Source of the DNA: Rhododendron vialii
Lineage: Eukaryota; Streptophyta; Magnoliopsida; Ericales; Ericaceae
Assembly: GCF_030253575.1 (NCBI RefSeq)
Contig: NC_080566.1
Coordinates: 10,487,501 to 10,551,500 of the forward strand
Direction: 5' to 3'
Length of the DNA stretch: 64,000 nucleotides
The first letter of the stretch is position 1. Every line of letters starts with the position of its first letter. The notes under the pieces are model-generated. The model did no database searches, was not told the origin of the DNA, and saw nothing but the letters and a program-made list of their open reading frames with translations. Shown in pieces: positions 1-12,130 of this stretch. The position numbers and the translations under genes were made by a program.

Positions 1-574
1 AATCCAAACGGTCATTTTTTGAAATTTGGCATGAAGGAGGGTGGTTGTCAACTTTGACAATTTTGTCATTCCCTTCAAAGCCACGTAGATTTTGGTATCA
101 AAGAAGATTGTTAGGTTGAATTGACTTTTGGTGTCAATTGTTACCGTTAACATGTCCACGTTGGAATTAACATCTCCCATTAGAGATGCTCTAGATGAAA
201 GTCAAGTTGGGCTTGCCTTAAAACACCATTGAGCCCGTCACCAGACCTGGACAGGCTAGGGCACGCTCGGGCACAACGTTGGGCTGGACTTGTTAAGACT
301 GAGAACCCGCCTGAACCCGTCCATTTTGCAGCCTACAGAGAATGCCTTCTGAGTGATAATCCACTTAACAACCATCTTGTTTTCTCATTTCATAGAGAAC
401 AAAATGTGCAAAGAACACTTTTTATGTACACTGAATGCATTTTACACATTAACACAATGAACATACTAGATTTTGCCACAATCAACACCGCATTCCGGCA
501 AGAAACAACACCAAACATTGTCTTTCCAACACGAAATAATAATTCAATACATTTAAGTGAGAAAGAACCACAAA
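1..574. other. 3' flank of the RMD5-like gene, no separate gene seen
   Basis: This stretch lies downstream of the minus-strand RMD5-like coding exon and probably includes its 3' UTR. The open frames here are short and match no family I recognise. No RNA gene or transposon end is visible. Confidence 0.5.
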
Positions 575-1741
575 TCAGAGGTACAACTGCCTACATTTAG
601 AAACTTCAACCTCCGACGGACAGTACGGACACTTGAAAGGCCTTGTGCTGTTATTCTTGGACAACTTCGTTATGGACTGCTTACACAGCACGTGCCCACA
701 CGACAACAACATTGGCGGATTCTCTTCACTCGCTTGCTCCCGAGACACTGGACACACAAACACCGAATGGAACTGAAACTCCGTGTCCAGATCCACTGGC
801 ACGGGCAACTGCTTCATAGACTGCCACTCCTGCTTCTTCCCCATCATCACATTCATCAGTTTCAGAAGTGTCGGCAACCCTTGGACTCCAGCAGCAACTG
901 TCACGCTCAACGGGCTCTGGAAAGGCTGTCCAAGAATATTACAGAACTGACGGTTGACCTCCTCGATCAGATCATCCCAATGGGTTGGCAAAAGTAAGTC
1001 AGCGTAGGGGGAAATATCAAGCCTTCCAGCCCACAATAGACATGCCATTAGCTTCTGGAATTCAGCCATGTGGTCCAAAGCGAAGGGAACAAGGAAAGTT
1101 TTAGCGTAGTTGAGCGCTTCGTCTCTCCCTCTGGTCTGAAGTATTTCCACAAACTGCAAACGGTGAAGTTTCAAATCAAGGTGGGATCCGTTTTGCTTCA
1201 GTTTGTCACGGTTGGCAGCAGCCCAGGTCAGTGCCGGCTTTAGGTCCCTAGATTTCATGGCATTGAGTATCTCATACATTTCCATGAAAGGAGTTCGCAT
1301 TGTGGCCGCTTCTGTTTCCTTGGCCTCGTTTACAAAGCAATCACACAGATCAAACATGCCCTCCCGATAGAAATGGTTAGCAATTATCTGGTTAATTGTG
1401 TGAGTATCAAAGTCGACACTTCTATAAGCTTTTGCTATGTCGGGGTTGAACAATTTTTCAAGGATCTTTGGATACTTGCTCAGGGCTATATTGAGTTCTT
1501 TCTGCGTGCCTTCCATCTGACTGAGTGGAGCAATCTCACTCAATTTGCTTTTCAGTTCACTCAGGATCACGTTATGATCCGGTTGGGAAGTAGTATCAGG
1601 GGATGATTGGAGTTTTGACAATGCGTTTTCTATCTCTTGGCCAAGCAGTTCAATTAGTTCTTGAGATTTCGTAGTGGATAGCTTCTGCTTCTTTGTGACA
1701 CGATCAAATGCATCTTTGGTGGTATTAAGCTCCATTGTCAA
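575..1741 (-). CDS. RMD5: RMD5-like subunit of the CTLH/GID E3 ubiquitin ligase
   Basis: The 388-residue product is a LisH-CTLH-CRA-RING protein. In yeast and plants the Rmd5/GID2-type subunit pairs with a Maea/Gid9-type subunit to form the catalytic RING module of the GID/CTLH ubiquitin ligase. The N-terminus is polar with coiled-coil potential (about 10-100). A LisH-like helix pair follows (about 112-144), then CTLH (about 150-207) and CRA (about 208-300). The C-terminus (about 330-375) is a degenerate RING with CPVSREQ, LSCGHVLC and FKCPYC, lacking some zinc ligands of a standard RING, as is usual for this family. Length matches plant homologues and the whole coding sequence is one exon. 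A second in-frame ATG is two codons downstream, giving MELN as in homologues, and could be the true start. Family assignment is secure; activity is inferred. Confidence 0.93.
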   Translation of the reverse strand: MTMELNTTKDAFDRVTKKQKLSTTKSQELIELLGQEIENALSKLQSSPDTTSQPDHNVILSELKSKLSEIAPLSQMEGTQKELNIALSKYPKILEKLFNPDIAKAYRSVDFDTHTINQIIANHFYREGMFDLCDCFVNEAKETEAATMRTPFMEMYEILNAMKSRDLKPALTWAAANRDKLKQNGSHLDLKLHRLQFVEILQTRGRDEALNYAKTFLVPFALDHMAEFQKLMACLLWAGRLDISPYADLLLPTHWDDLIEEVNRQFCNILGQPFQSPLSVTVAAGVQGLPTLLKLMNVMMGKKQEWQSMKQLPVPVDLDTEFQFHSVFVCPVSREQASEENPPMLLSCGHVLCKQSITKLSKNNSTRPFKCPYCPSEVEVSKCRQLYL

Positions 1742-1796
1742 ACTGATGAAAAAGCACTCTTTGGTTTTTTGACCGAATTTAGAAAGGGAAAATCAC
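1742..1796 (-). other. 5'-UTR part of the RMD5-like coding exon with a splice acceptor
   Basis: On the minus strand a pyrimidine-rich run ending TTTATTGCAG precedes GTGATTTTCC. An intron therefore probably ends at 1797 and the exon continues into the ATG at 1741. No in-frame upstream ATG extends the protein. The upstream UTR exon is not certain. Confidence 0.6.
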
Positions 1797-4700
1797 CTGC
1801 AATAAAGGGATTGGAAAAGCAAAAGCATCATAAATTTAAGTTCGATGTAAACGAAATCCATGTAACTAAGGAAAAATAAACTTCCTACTTGGTAACTGTC
1901 ACAATAACTATACCACAGTGACAGGAAGCATGTATATGACAACAAAGAAAATCCTTAGCATAGACATCCTCTATAATTGCACGTAAGATAGCAATTTGCA
2001 CAGTTGGCACACTATTTTTTATCTAACAACTACTGTAATATGTTATAAGGTACAAATACAAAATTACACATGCCACAATTAGTGCTGCTACCACTAGAAA
2101 AACTGACCACCCCAATTCAGATTATGTCACTGTCAAGTGAACCAAAAGTTATAACTATATAGGCAGGCACCAAGCCACAAAACGACGAAAAATATCCTTG
2201 AACAGAAGCCATACGGTGTATTATTTCATCCCTAAATAGGATGTCCAACCTACGTTCCTTTTAGCCTTTCCTAATTCCCTTGTGAATACCATGTTGAATA
2301 GTTGTACTATGATCACTTTGGGGTTCCCATGAGCAGTAAAACCTCAAATGAAATTTGTTCATCCACACGACCGATTTAAACAGCCAAAAATAAGTTGGAA
2401 GACTTTTTGCCTGGTCTTTTTCTTCAAAAAAATGTTGCATTTTGTTTGCAGATGCATCCATGGCATCTATGCTATCTGTGCTCAGACTCTCCTACTGCCA
2501 CCAGTGCATATTTTCTAATGCAATTCGCCTACTTCCATCTTATCGTTGTTTCTATGAGGCAAACATGCAAGAAAGTATGTTTTTCCTAGCAGCCACTTGA
2601 TTGATAATTAATAGCATGAACAAGAAGATATTTAATAGGCATCAACAAGAAGATGACATCCATGATTCTACTCATTCAACCATCCTGCTTCCTAGACTGT
2701 ACCTTGTTCAATCTTCCCATCCTTCTGATCAAAATCAATGAACAAAATGGACCAAGCCTCAAAACAAAAACAAAAAAAATTAGGCCTTAAATTTTTACCA
2801 TTTTCCCAGTTTTGTTCCAATCAAATGCAAGTTCCGTTTAGCTCCAAACATATAGCCCAACTCCAAGCTATCTAGGTCACTAGTAGCATGGTCTAATTGT
2901 TACAGTCTTGGGTAGAACTCAACCCAAAAGATAGCTATTGTAGTGAGGGTGCCCTCACTTCATTACTTTGGCACCAAAGCTAGTTATATGTGACATTACT
3001 TTGGCACCAAGGCAGCATGGGATTTCACTTCCCATCATCTCTCATGCGCAGCGTGCTCACTTAGCAACATCTACAACGTGCAGGGAAGAGACACACCCTA
3101 CCTGTCCCTAGTACCTAAAACCACGATACACACGTCTTGGGTAGAGGTGTAGAAAACAACCCCAAAAGCTACTAGCTATTGAAGTGAAGTGCCCTCACGC
3201 TTATATAATTCACATTACTTAGGTACCCAAGCAATGTGAGATTTTGCTTCACAGGTGTATCACCAGGAACATCTATCATAGCACCTCAAAAAGTTCAGTT
3301 ATTGGTATGCCAAAAGGGGTTCATAGCTGATGTTTGACATATTTCAAATGACATGGTAACAGAGAGCCTTATAACAACAAACACAGTGCTGTAAATCAGA
3401 ATCAACAGAGAACCTTATAACAACAAAAAGTGGTCAAAATGCTTTAAATCAGAATCATAAACTCAATATGATGGAAGTTATGACATAGTATCACAAACTG
3501 AATATGACCAAATAGATCTACAAAACCATATTAAGATGCCTGATGTAACTGTTGGAATATAGTCAATTTAAGTTGTACTTTTGAAAATTATGCAGAAGTA
3601 TAATTGGAAGGTTAGGGCCACATGCACAACTTCTAGGAGAAAAGGGGGAAAGAAGAAACAAAATTAACTCTAGAAAAAGAAGAAGAAATCATGAAACCAC
3701 TGGACACAATGAAACAAATATATTTTGGCATATATACGTGAAATGAACCCAACAAACCGATTTGATTCACCATACAAACAATATGAACATGAAATGTGAA
3801 TTGCAAATGATCGTAAATCGTAGTGCATACCGAGGAACTTGCCTTAACTGACAAATCGAGAGAACCGTACATGGGCTCATTTGAACCCATGTTTTTTATT
3901 TTGGTTAAGTTAAAGTTTATTGAAACAAACCTGCGCATTGCAGGATCAAAGGGGCATACCCCAGATCATCACAAAAAAAAAAAGAGAGAACAATTACACC
4001 AAGGGCATACAAAGCCACTCTACTGAAAAAAACAAGACATTCTCAGCCACAGACTGAACTAGCTCCTTGGACCAAAAAACCTACGGCTAATAGACCATGT
4101 TCGTGAAATGAATACGATGCACAGAGGAGCAATTATTGCAGGGAAATTTTTTGACTTGGGGTGATTCGCAGAAATATTACCGGCAGGAATTCATCAATTC
4201 ATCATTTGAGATTCATCAATTCACCATTTGAGACTATCTTTTCATTGGAATTTGGATGGAGCCCAAATACGCACTTTTTTACGGCAGAGCCGTGAAACTA
4301 ATTTACTGCACTCAATCGCGCGCGTTCAAATGTGTTTTGGATGGTCCGGATTTTGAAAAAACTATTCACTAGAAGAGTTTAACTCTTCGCGTGAATAGAT
4401 TTTTTTAAATTCCGACCATTGATTGCCAAAACGGATGGCTGAGATTGCACGAAGCCGTGAATAAGTTTCTCTCATACTACATATGATATATCCTTTCGCC
4501 TTATCATATACATGAAAATATCTTTCCATATATTTCAAATATCATGACCAAATCAAAGTGATTCATGATTCAAAAAATTCACATTTTCAACTCCCAATTT
4601 GAAACCATGAGGTAAAATATAATAGTCGTACATGCCACCTAGTAGGGTCAATAGAAATTAATTAGGTGGATCATTTCTCCACAATTCTACTCATCATCTT

Positions 4701-5570
4701 CAAACCAGAAGAGTGGAATGTTTTGGTTGATGAAGTGGAACTTCTTTTCGGTTCAGTACAGTCAAGCTAAGAGTTCTAGATGATTAGTTTTGGAGAATCA
4801 AAATTTGGTTAGCTTTACAGAACCCTTCCCTTTAATGTACCTATGCAATGGGGCTTTCCCTTCCTCTCTTTGTAACGACTAGTATCTGGTTAAGACAACG
4901 GAAAAAGAAAAAACTCAAAAAGCTCAGGACATGATTGGAGACTATAGTTTCCAGAAACGTGCTTACAACAAGAAGGGTCAAGATCTACCGATGCCACATC
5001 CATGAGATCAATGTCACCAGTATTTGCCATGTAAACCCCATGCATAGCACAAGACAAATAGAGCAATAAAAGTTATCAACCTTGAGAACAATGCATTTAT
5101 ACATTCATTTTAAATATATCCATTTTCTTTGGGTACAGGTTTGAATCATAAAAGTATACATTCAAGTGTAACACGATCACTTTACTAACTTTATTGCGTC
5201 TATAGAAAGAATCAAAGAATCATTCATATCTATTTGCGCACAGATTGGATGGCTTTGATAGCAGTTAAGAGTTATAGCATCATCCTCTATTACCGAATAT
5301 AATTCATTGAAACCTTGTATCTTCAGTTTTTTTTAAAAACTAATGTAGAGAAAGTTAGTTCCAATGTTTGATTCTTGATAGCTTGAATCAATCAAGAAAT
5401 CTCAAATAATTCATTCCCCTTGCAATGAATTTCACCTAAAGCATGAGTTCATGCTTCATCTTATATCCTGTACCCCAGTCCTTTTCCGCCTCCCTGCAAT
5501 TCTAGAACTCTTTAGCAACTACTGATTCATAATCCTACAATACAATATTGACATATCCTAATCATTGTAC

Positions 5571-5852
5571 GAGCCACGGCGAGCCGAGCTTTGAAGTGTT
5601 TGAGTTCGGCTTGAGCTCTAGTAAAGCCCAAATAATCGAGCTCGATCTCAGCTCATTTAAATAATCAAGGTGTTTGAGCTCTGTTTGTTTACCAAACAAG
5701 CCTCTATTAAATGCAAGCTTACACAAACGAGCCGAGCTTTCAAGCCGAGTTACAACTCGAGCTCGAGCTTGACGCGTATACTAACAGGCCGAGCCCATAA
5801 CAAGTTGAGCCTCGAGCTGCTCGTGAACATCTCGGTTTGTTTGCAGGCCTAT
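5571..5852. mobile_element. Degraded AGCTCGAG-rich element (hAT-like MITE family)
   Basis: Dense GAGCTCGA/GAGCCGAGC words on both strands give strong self-complementarity. The right end still reads GTTTGCAGGCCTA, close to the terminal repeat of the better copies at 20930-21246 and 49162-49644. The left end is eroded and I could not define a target duplication. Confidence 0.5.
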
Positions 5853-8800
5853 CAGCATTCAAATTTTAATTTTTTACTTAGTCCATAAACAAGGAGAAAA
5901 TAGAAACATCGAGAAAATTTTCAGTACCCGTTCAAGAGCATTGCACCTCCCTTTCTTCCCCTATTACGACCTAATAGGGATGCAGTTGCCCGTGCCAAGG
6001 AGATTACACAACTCGGGAGGCAACCTACAAGCTCTTGTGACAAAAGTACCAATGGATTGTCACCATGATTCAATGTGTACGGTATACGTAAAGCATCTAT
6101 TGTTGCCAAGATAGAATAAATAGCTTAAGAAAATATAGTTATGTAGTGGCCACCAAGTTAAACTAAACATACATTTTTACAAAGTACTCACAACTATAGT
6201 TGTTGTCTAACAATAGTCATAATATTCGGCCCAAATTTATGCATGCTAAACTTTAGGCTCGACATTATAACACATTAGACAAGGACAATGTTGCAACTAT
6301 ATGCATAAAATACATGCTCAATTTAAGTTGATCAAGTTAATCATCGTTAAAGGTTAAAACAATTCTTTCTTAAGCTATTTGCTATATTATAGAGACTAGA
6401 TGTTTGCCTCATACTCTACAAACTGAATCATGTTGGTAGCCCATTGGTACTTTCACCACAAGAACTTTTGGTTTGCCTCCTTGGTCATTATTCTCCTTGG
6501 CTCGGGCAATTGGATGCTATTGGATCCTTAACAGGTTGTAGCTGATTCACTTTTCTTGTATTAAAAAGAACATCGAGTCTGTCGACCAACTGTTTATAAC
6601 TTCAAGAGGAAGAGAGGGAGGTGCAAATCTCAAGAACAGCTAACTAACAAATATTTCTATAAGCTAGCAATTTTAATTGTTCCCATTGTTTAGGTGCTTT
6701 GATTTGTATAGCATGATAATGATGGATACACCAATTCTGAATAGTAAAATTTCTAATGTAGGAAGAAAAGGGTGCTCAATTGTGGGGAGGTGAAGAAGGG
6801 ACATGGATAGACATTACAAGATAATGAATCAACACAGGATTTATGTGAAAAATAATGCAGCTTGAAATGATGTTTGGAATTTCTTTAATTGAATCAAGAT
6901 ACCTAAAATTAAACACTATAAACTAACAGGTTCGTATTTTTCTCATAAACCAAAATTTGAAATAACAATTGTGGACGAGTTTCATCGGTAACAGATAAAG
7001 GTCTCTTATCATTCTAGCTGCCATCGTTAGTCATCCTATATGAGTTCAAATAGGTATCTTGAGTCCTTCTACAACTACAAGAAATTAAAGCCCATCACCC
7101 TTTGCAAAACACTACATATTGGTTTACAATACGTCAGATAGTGGTCTCATACTACACCAAGAGTAGTCATCACATTTCCTATTGGTTTTATATTAGTATT
7201 TTTTTACTTGGCAAACAAATTAAATTGAAGCATACAAGGTTTGGTCAAGTTGCGCCGCTGGTTGGTCCATTTCGGCGCTGATTTGTATAAAATTGACACT
7301 TTCTTTTTATATATATTGCCACAAATTATTATCTATGAATCTATAACCAACACTGTTTTCTCTACTAAGCATGTACCATCTACACAACATACATAACAAT
7401 AAGATTACATGGTACTCCAGCTCGCATAAAATGCTAGGTCACAGGCAAAAAACTCTGATTCAATAAAGTCATACAAAGACCATCCGATCAGATTTTTTGG
7501 AGAAAAACTGCAAGTTAATATCTTTGTTCCCATCATTCACAGTTGACCACAACGTAGAGGAAAGAGAAGGGAAAAAAAAAAAGTTAACTACATAAAACTT
7601 TGGATCCTTTATCACTCATTTCATTTCGGTTATTTTTAAAAACACCCATTTTAGTACTTACAAAAAACAAATAAGATCAAAAGACCAAGTAAGTTGCTAA
7701 AGTATGTAGACAATGGAATTGAGTAAACAAGAGCCATTAGTTTTTACGGAAAATCTCCACATCACATGGGTGTGTAAGATACGTGTATAACCAAACAGAG
7801 TTCCATCAAATGGCAACCCTATAAGGTGGAGTAGTTGATATCAACACCAAGAAATTCTGATCATCACAAAACTAACAGGAAACAGTGATGTGCTATGATA
7901 TAGCTTCGAAGCATTCAGCTGCTGCAAAAACAAGTACTGTAAGATGGGAAATACTAGAGACTACAGTTTTGAGCACCAAAAACCGTATCTCTCACCGGTG
8001 AGCTCACCCCCGTGAGTGCAGTGGTGGTTAAGCAGAAAAAATTTGGCGTCCCCCTGATAATGGGATGAAAGAAGATGTCTGTCTAGAGTTTTGTTTGCTC
8101 CAATACTATATCGTGTCGGATACCGGACTGTCTTAATGGAACACATCTAATTCTTATGTCAAGGACCCTGGAACAGTCCATTACGAATAGTTGTGCCACT
8201 TTTTAAATCAAAGAATAAAGCAATGTCATGCATAAATATTTTTTTTGGCACCAAATTAAATCTCAATTTAGCACGAAAATTACATATGAAAGGGCTCTGT
8301 CATTTTATTTGGAAGTAGCACGATTTCTTGTAGTGGGCTATCAATTAGGAACAGAGTGAGTAACATTTTTATTATGTTTTCCTTTCATATTATGAGATAA
8401 ATTGGGTTCACAAAGTGACACGGATTATTTCATGCAGGTATTGATATTGTCGCATCTGGATGTGTGTTGGCATTCGTGATACAGCCTTGTATTGAGCGAT
8501 ATCCGACAATATTCTCCAAGATATGACTATCACATCAAAAAGGTATGGATGACAATTCGCAGCCCAATGTATACCTGCCCCACACCCAATTGAGATGGCA
8601 TACCATTGATTTTATCCCAATACGAGCGGTTATGGTGGAATTTAAAAAATCTTCGCTCGTGTATGGGACAAGTACGGTTTCATAATCCCACTGTGAATAC
8701 CTGCACCCGCCCCAACCCAATACGTTCCCTATTCTAGTTACATATATGCCTTAGAAATATAATTGTAAATATGGCCAATTATTGTTTATGTTTATACACA

Positions 8801-9966
8801 CACAATTGGCCAGATGGTGTTTTCTTTTATATTATCTCATATAACATACAAATACCAATTTCGTATATGAGCTCATAATAAAATAGTAACTTCTTCCCTA
8901 ACAAAGAATAAGAAAAAAATATCTTTTACTGAAAAACAATCAAATAAGTAGTCAAGACAAAGCTACATCTAGGGATGACAACAGGTAGTACCTGACTCGT
9001 GGGACCATATTCTACATCTGATCTCCAATTGGGGATATCCTTTACCGCCCTCCAATTGGGATATTGAACAAACTACCAAATCCGCCTCTTATTGGGGATT
9101 GGATTTCCTTGAGTATACTGTATACCCATACTCGAGCCATTGACTACAAGGAATTTGAAACTGAGATCCAAAATTTCGTTATGTGTGGGCTATACAATAA
9201 CTAACTTCTGACATATATGACCCAATTTTTATGCTGAATATGAGAGTTTTATGCCAAATTGGGGAATGAAATTGAATACTAAATAAACTTTCTAGGTAAG
9301 TGTCCAACTAAAAATGACAAACACATATCCCACACCAGAAAAGTGTTCTGTGTTCGATCTAGCCATCTAGGGTTTCAAGACCGCCTTTTTTTTCCTCCAT
9401 TGATGTGTTAGGATAGTCTATATAGACTTAATTACACTAAACCCCAGATATATACAGTAATAACATGTTTACCATCGAAAAACTAAAAAATGTTACATAT
9501 CCACCCCTGCTGTGTCCCCACATGTCCATGCCGTGTACTCGACGTGTCCCACTTCAAAAAAATCAATTAAACTTATTCGACACCCCATGTGCCATATCCC
9601 AAAAGTTTTCCGGCATGTCCACGGCATGTCAGACCTATGAAGCACCAACAAGCCTTACTTGTCAGTCAGGTAGGGAACACACGACACATCAGGAACCTTC
9701 CGAGTATGAGATTCACACCGGTGGCATGTCCAATCAACTTGAGACATGCATCGGGAAGACGGGAACACCAGTGTCTCAAGTTAGACACGACAAGGGTCAA
9801 TTTATTAATTTCATGAACATATTTTGACCAGATAAACCCTCATTTAGATTATAATATTTACAAGAAAAAGATAAGAACTGCAAATTGTAATATCAGTGTT
9901 GGTTGTTTCCGCGCACAATGGTCATATAATTATCAACTTAGAATATACAAAGCCATATATATATTT

Positions 9967-10258
9967 GGGGTAGTTCCAGGGACCCTTAAAAAAACCTCTA
10001 AAAAAAACCCCCCAAGTTCCTGATCAAATTTTGATGATCCGAGCCGCTCAATGTAATTAGAATGTGATTTTAAGGATACCCGCGCGAAATCAGCAAAAAA
10101 AATGACAGGGAATGGCTTCATCCGAACAGTTTTTCATTGAACTTTATTGAACGGTTCAATAAAAAATTGCTCAAATCAAGCCCTTCCCGATTAATTTTTT
10201 TGCCAATTTCCCGCAGGCACCCTTAAAATCACGTTCTGAACCCATTGAGCGGCTCGGA
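9967..10258. mobile_element. Foldback element, copy 1 (right arm truncated)
   Basis: Starts GGGGTAGTTCCAGGGACCCT. The left arm, with GATCCGAGCCGCTCAATG, is mirrored by the right arm CATTGAGCGGCTCGGA, so the unit folds on itself. It stops before the outer end of the right arm, against the palindromic junction with copy 2. The same family recurs at 60494-60862. Confidence 0.7.
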
Positions 10259-10282
10259 CCCCGATATATATATATATCGGGG
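10259..10282. repeat. Perfect 24-bp palindrome joining two foldback copies
   Basis: CCCCG, a run of TA dinucleotides, then CGGGG reads identically on both strands. It sits exactly between the truncated copy 1 and the intact copy 2 and includes the first bases of copy 2. Confidence 0.8.
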
Positions 10283-10632
10283 CGGTTCCGGGAACACTTA
10301 AAAAAACCCTCCCAAGTTCCCGATCTCATAGTTCCCGATCAAATTTTGACGATCCGAGCCGCTCAATGTGTTCAAAACGTGATTTTAAGGGTGCTCGTGA
10401 AAAACTGGCAAAAAAACTAACCGGGAATGGCTTGATTTGAGCAGTTTTTTATTGAACCGTTCCATAAAATTCAATAAAAAACTATTCGGATGAAGCCCTT
10501 CCCAGTCATTTTTTTTGCTGATTTCTCACGGGCACCCTTAAAATCACGTTCTGATTACATTGAGCGGCTCGGAACATCAAAATTCGATCGGGAACTTGGG
10601 GGGTTTTTTTTAAGTGTCCCCAGAACTGCCCC
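10279..10632. mobile_element. Foldback element, copy 2 (both arms present)
   Basis: Starts GGGGCGGTTCCGGGAACACT and ends AGTGTCCCCAGAACTGCCCC, which are approximate inverted repeats. Internally the arms carry the GCTCAATG / CATTGAGC pair seen in copy 1. It contains no coding capacity. The right end abuts a TA microsatellite, so the target duplication cannot be read. Confidence 0.75.
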
Positions 10633-10635
10633 GTA

Positions 10636-10637
10636 TG

Positions 10638-10697
<60 letters not shown>
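10636..10697. repeat. (TA)n microsatellite
   Basis: GTATGTATGTA followed by an uninterrupted run of TA dinucleotides, directly next to the foldback element. Confidence 0.95.
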
Positions 10698-10699
<2 letters not shown>

Positions 10700-12048
10700 A
10701 GGGTCCCGCTGTGTCCGTGCCCCTCATAATAGTATAATTTTCATGTACTCTGTCCGTGTCCCATTCTGTGACGCTTAGCTTCATACTCAGCGCAGAACGT
10801 ATGCTGCAGCCACGCACAGAGTGCAGGACAAGTTTGAACTCAAGACAAGTGCCAAACAAGAGAGTTCTTATCTAAGAAGCTTACAAAAGAAATATTCTAT
10901 CAGCCAAACAAGCTCATATATTGGGTATGCTGTTCAATCAAAATATCCAAGAAAAAGCCCAAAAAAAAACAAAGTATTACAATGTATGAATACACGTATT
11001 GATTGAAGACCTAACAGTTATCATCACATAATGAGATATACAAATCTCCATGCACATTTTGAACAAAAACAGAAAAAGCTTTTCATTGCCAGACCACAGT
11101 CACTGGGATCTTTTACTTCACTGAATCTAGTAACAAATCAAAGTTTCACTATTAAAAGCACATGCTTTACTCAATAATCAGACAAGTTGGCCTTGTGTAT
11201 GCCTTGTAAATATGATTTCTTTTGGGTAAGTTAAATTTTATTTCCACCACAAGACAGCTCAACAATCCCAGGGCATACCCATAGTCAAAACAACAAACAA
11301 GCTACAGCTAAAGACCTCAGCTAAACATCTTCTAAACTTCTACTGAAAATACAACGAGAAATGTTCCAATTCCTACACGACATATTATACTCATGAATAA
11401 GACATTTTGTCCCAAGAACAAACTCTATCTCTAACCCTCGCAACAATGGCTCTCACAACCAACTCAGGATTTGGGAAAAACCAACATCCCATATAACATA
11501 TTAAACAAAAGACCGTTGATATTTCCCAAATTTCTAATTTTTCTAGTAGTTAGGCACGAAATCAGACCCAATTCAAAGGAAAGGGATTTCATTATATTAT
11601 TATGATTCAGACATAAACTATAAGCAAGTAGAGCCGACGCTAAGCTAAAGCCGAAGAAGAGAAGCGGCCCCAAGAAAATTTAAATTTCAGGGGCCCCTCC
11701 TTTGTGGTATATCCTTCTTAATAGTCTAGCAAAAAGAACCCAATCTTTAATTTTTCGCTTTAAGCCCCTGAAAAATCGTGGCCGGCTCTGTAAGCAAGGG
11801 AACACTAATAGCGCATCCGATCCAAACCCATCAAAAGATAACTCAAAGATAACACAAGGCAAACAAACGCAACCAACAGCTCCGCACAGACACGTGATCT
11901 TCAAACGGGATTTTACTTACAGGACACCGAGAAAACACATGTTTGAGAAAACCGTGGAAACCTAATTCAAGAAAAGATCTAATTTGTATTTGTGCATATA
12001 TGAATTGAATGTAGAAATTGAAAGAGGAAGGAGGGTCGGTTTTCTTAC

Positions 12049-12130
12049 CTGAAGAAGAGGCTAGAAGAGGAGAGTCGTGCACAGAAGCAATCGTTAAGTT
12101 GAGTACTGCGAATGCGAAACCTTTATGATA
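12049..12130 (-). other. Candidate non-coding first exon (possibly of RMD5)
   Basis: On the minus strand a CT-rich segment ends CTTCTTCAG followed by the strong donor GTAAGAAAAC. It has the composition of a plant 5' UTR, and no coding frame explains it. It lies on the same strand as RMD5, with no other gene seen between. A second donor-like GTAAGTAA lies near 11920. Assignment to RMD5 is inference. Confidence 0.35.

Larger units (their letters stand above)
1797..12048. other. Long gene-free stretch, possibly the 5'-UTR intron of RMD5
   Basis: About 10 kb without a supportable coding exon on either strand. It holds degraded transposons: an AGCTCGAG-rich element near 5571, hAT-like remnants with a TAGGGATGACAA end near 8970 and a related stretch near 8540, and two foldback units at 9967-10632. 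A weak inverted repeat sits near 4270-4460. If the minus-strand donor near 12048 belongs to the same transcript as the acceptor at 1797, the whole block is an intron; otherwise it is intergenic. Confidence 0.4.

Noticed and set aside
557..997. 146-codon plus-strand frame over the RMD5 exon
   Set aside because: It is the antisense shadow of a well-supported RMD5-like coding exon.
4270..4460. A further MITE centred on CTAGAAGAGTTTAACTCTTCG
   Set aside because: The centre is palindromic, but the ends are not clearly inverted and no target duplication was found.
10490..10859. Frames of 79 and 117 codons rich in Ile-Tyr
   Set aside because: They run through the (TA)n microsatellite and the foldback element.
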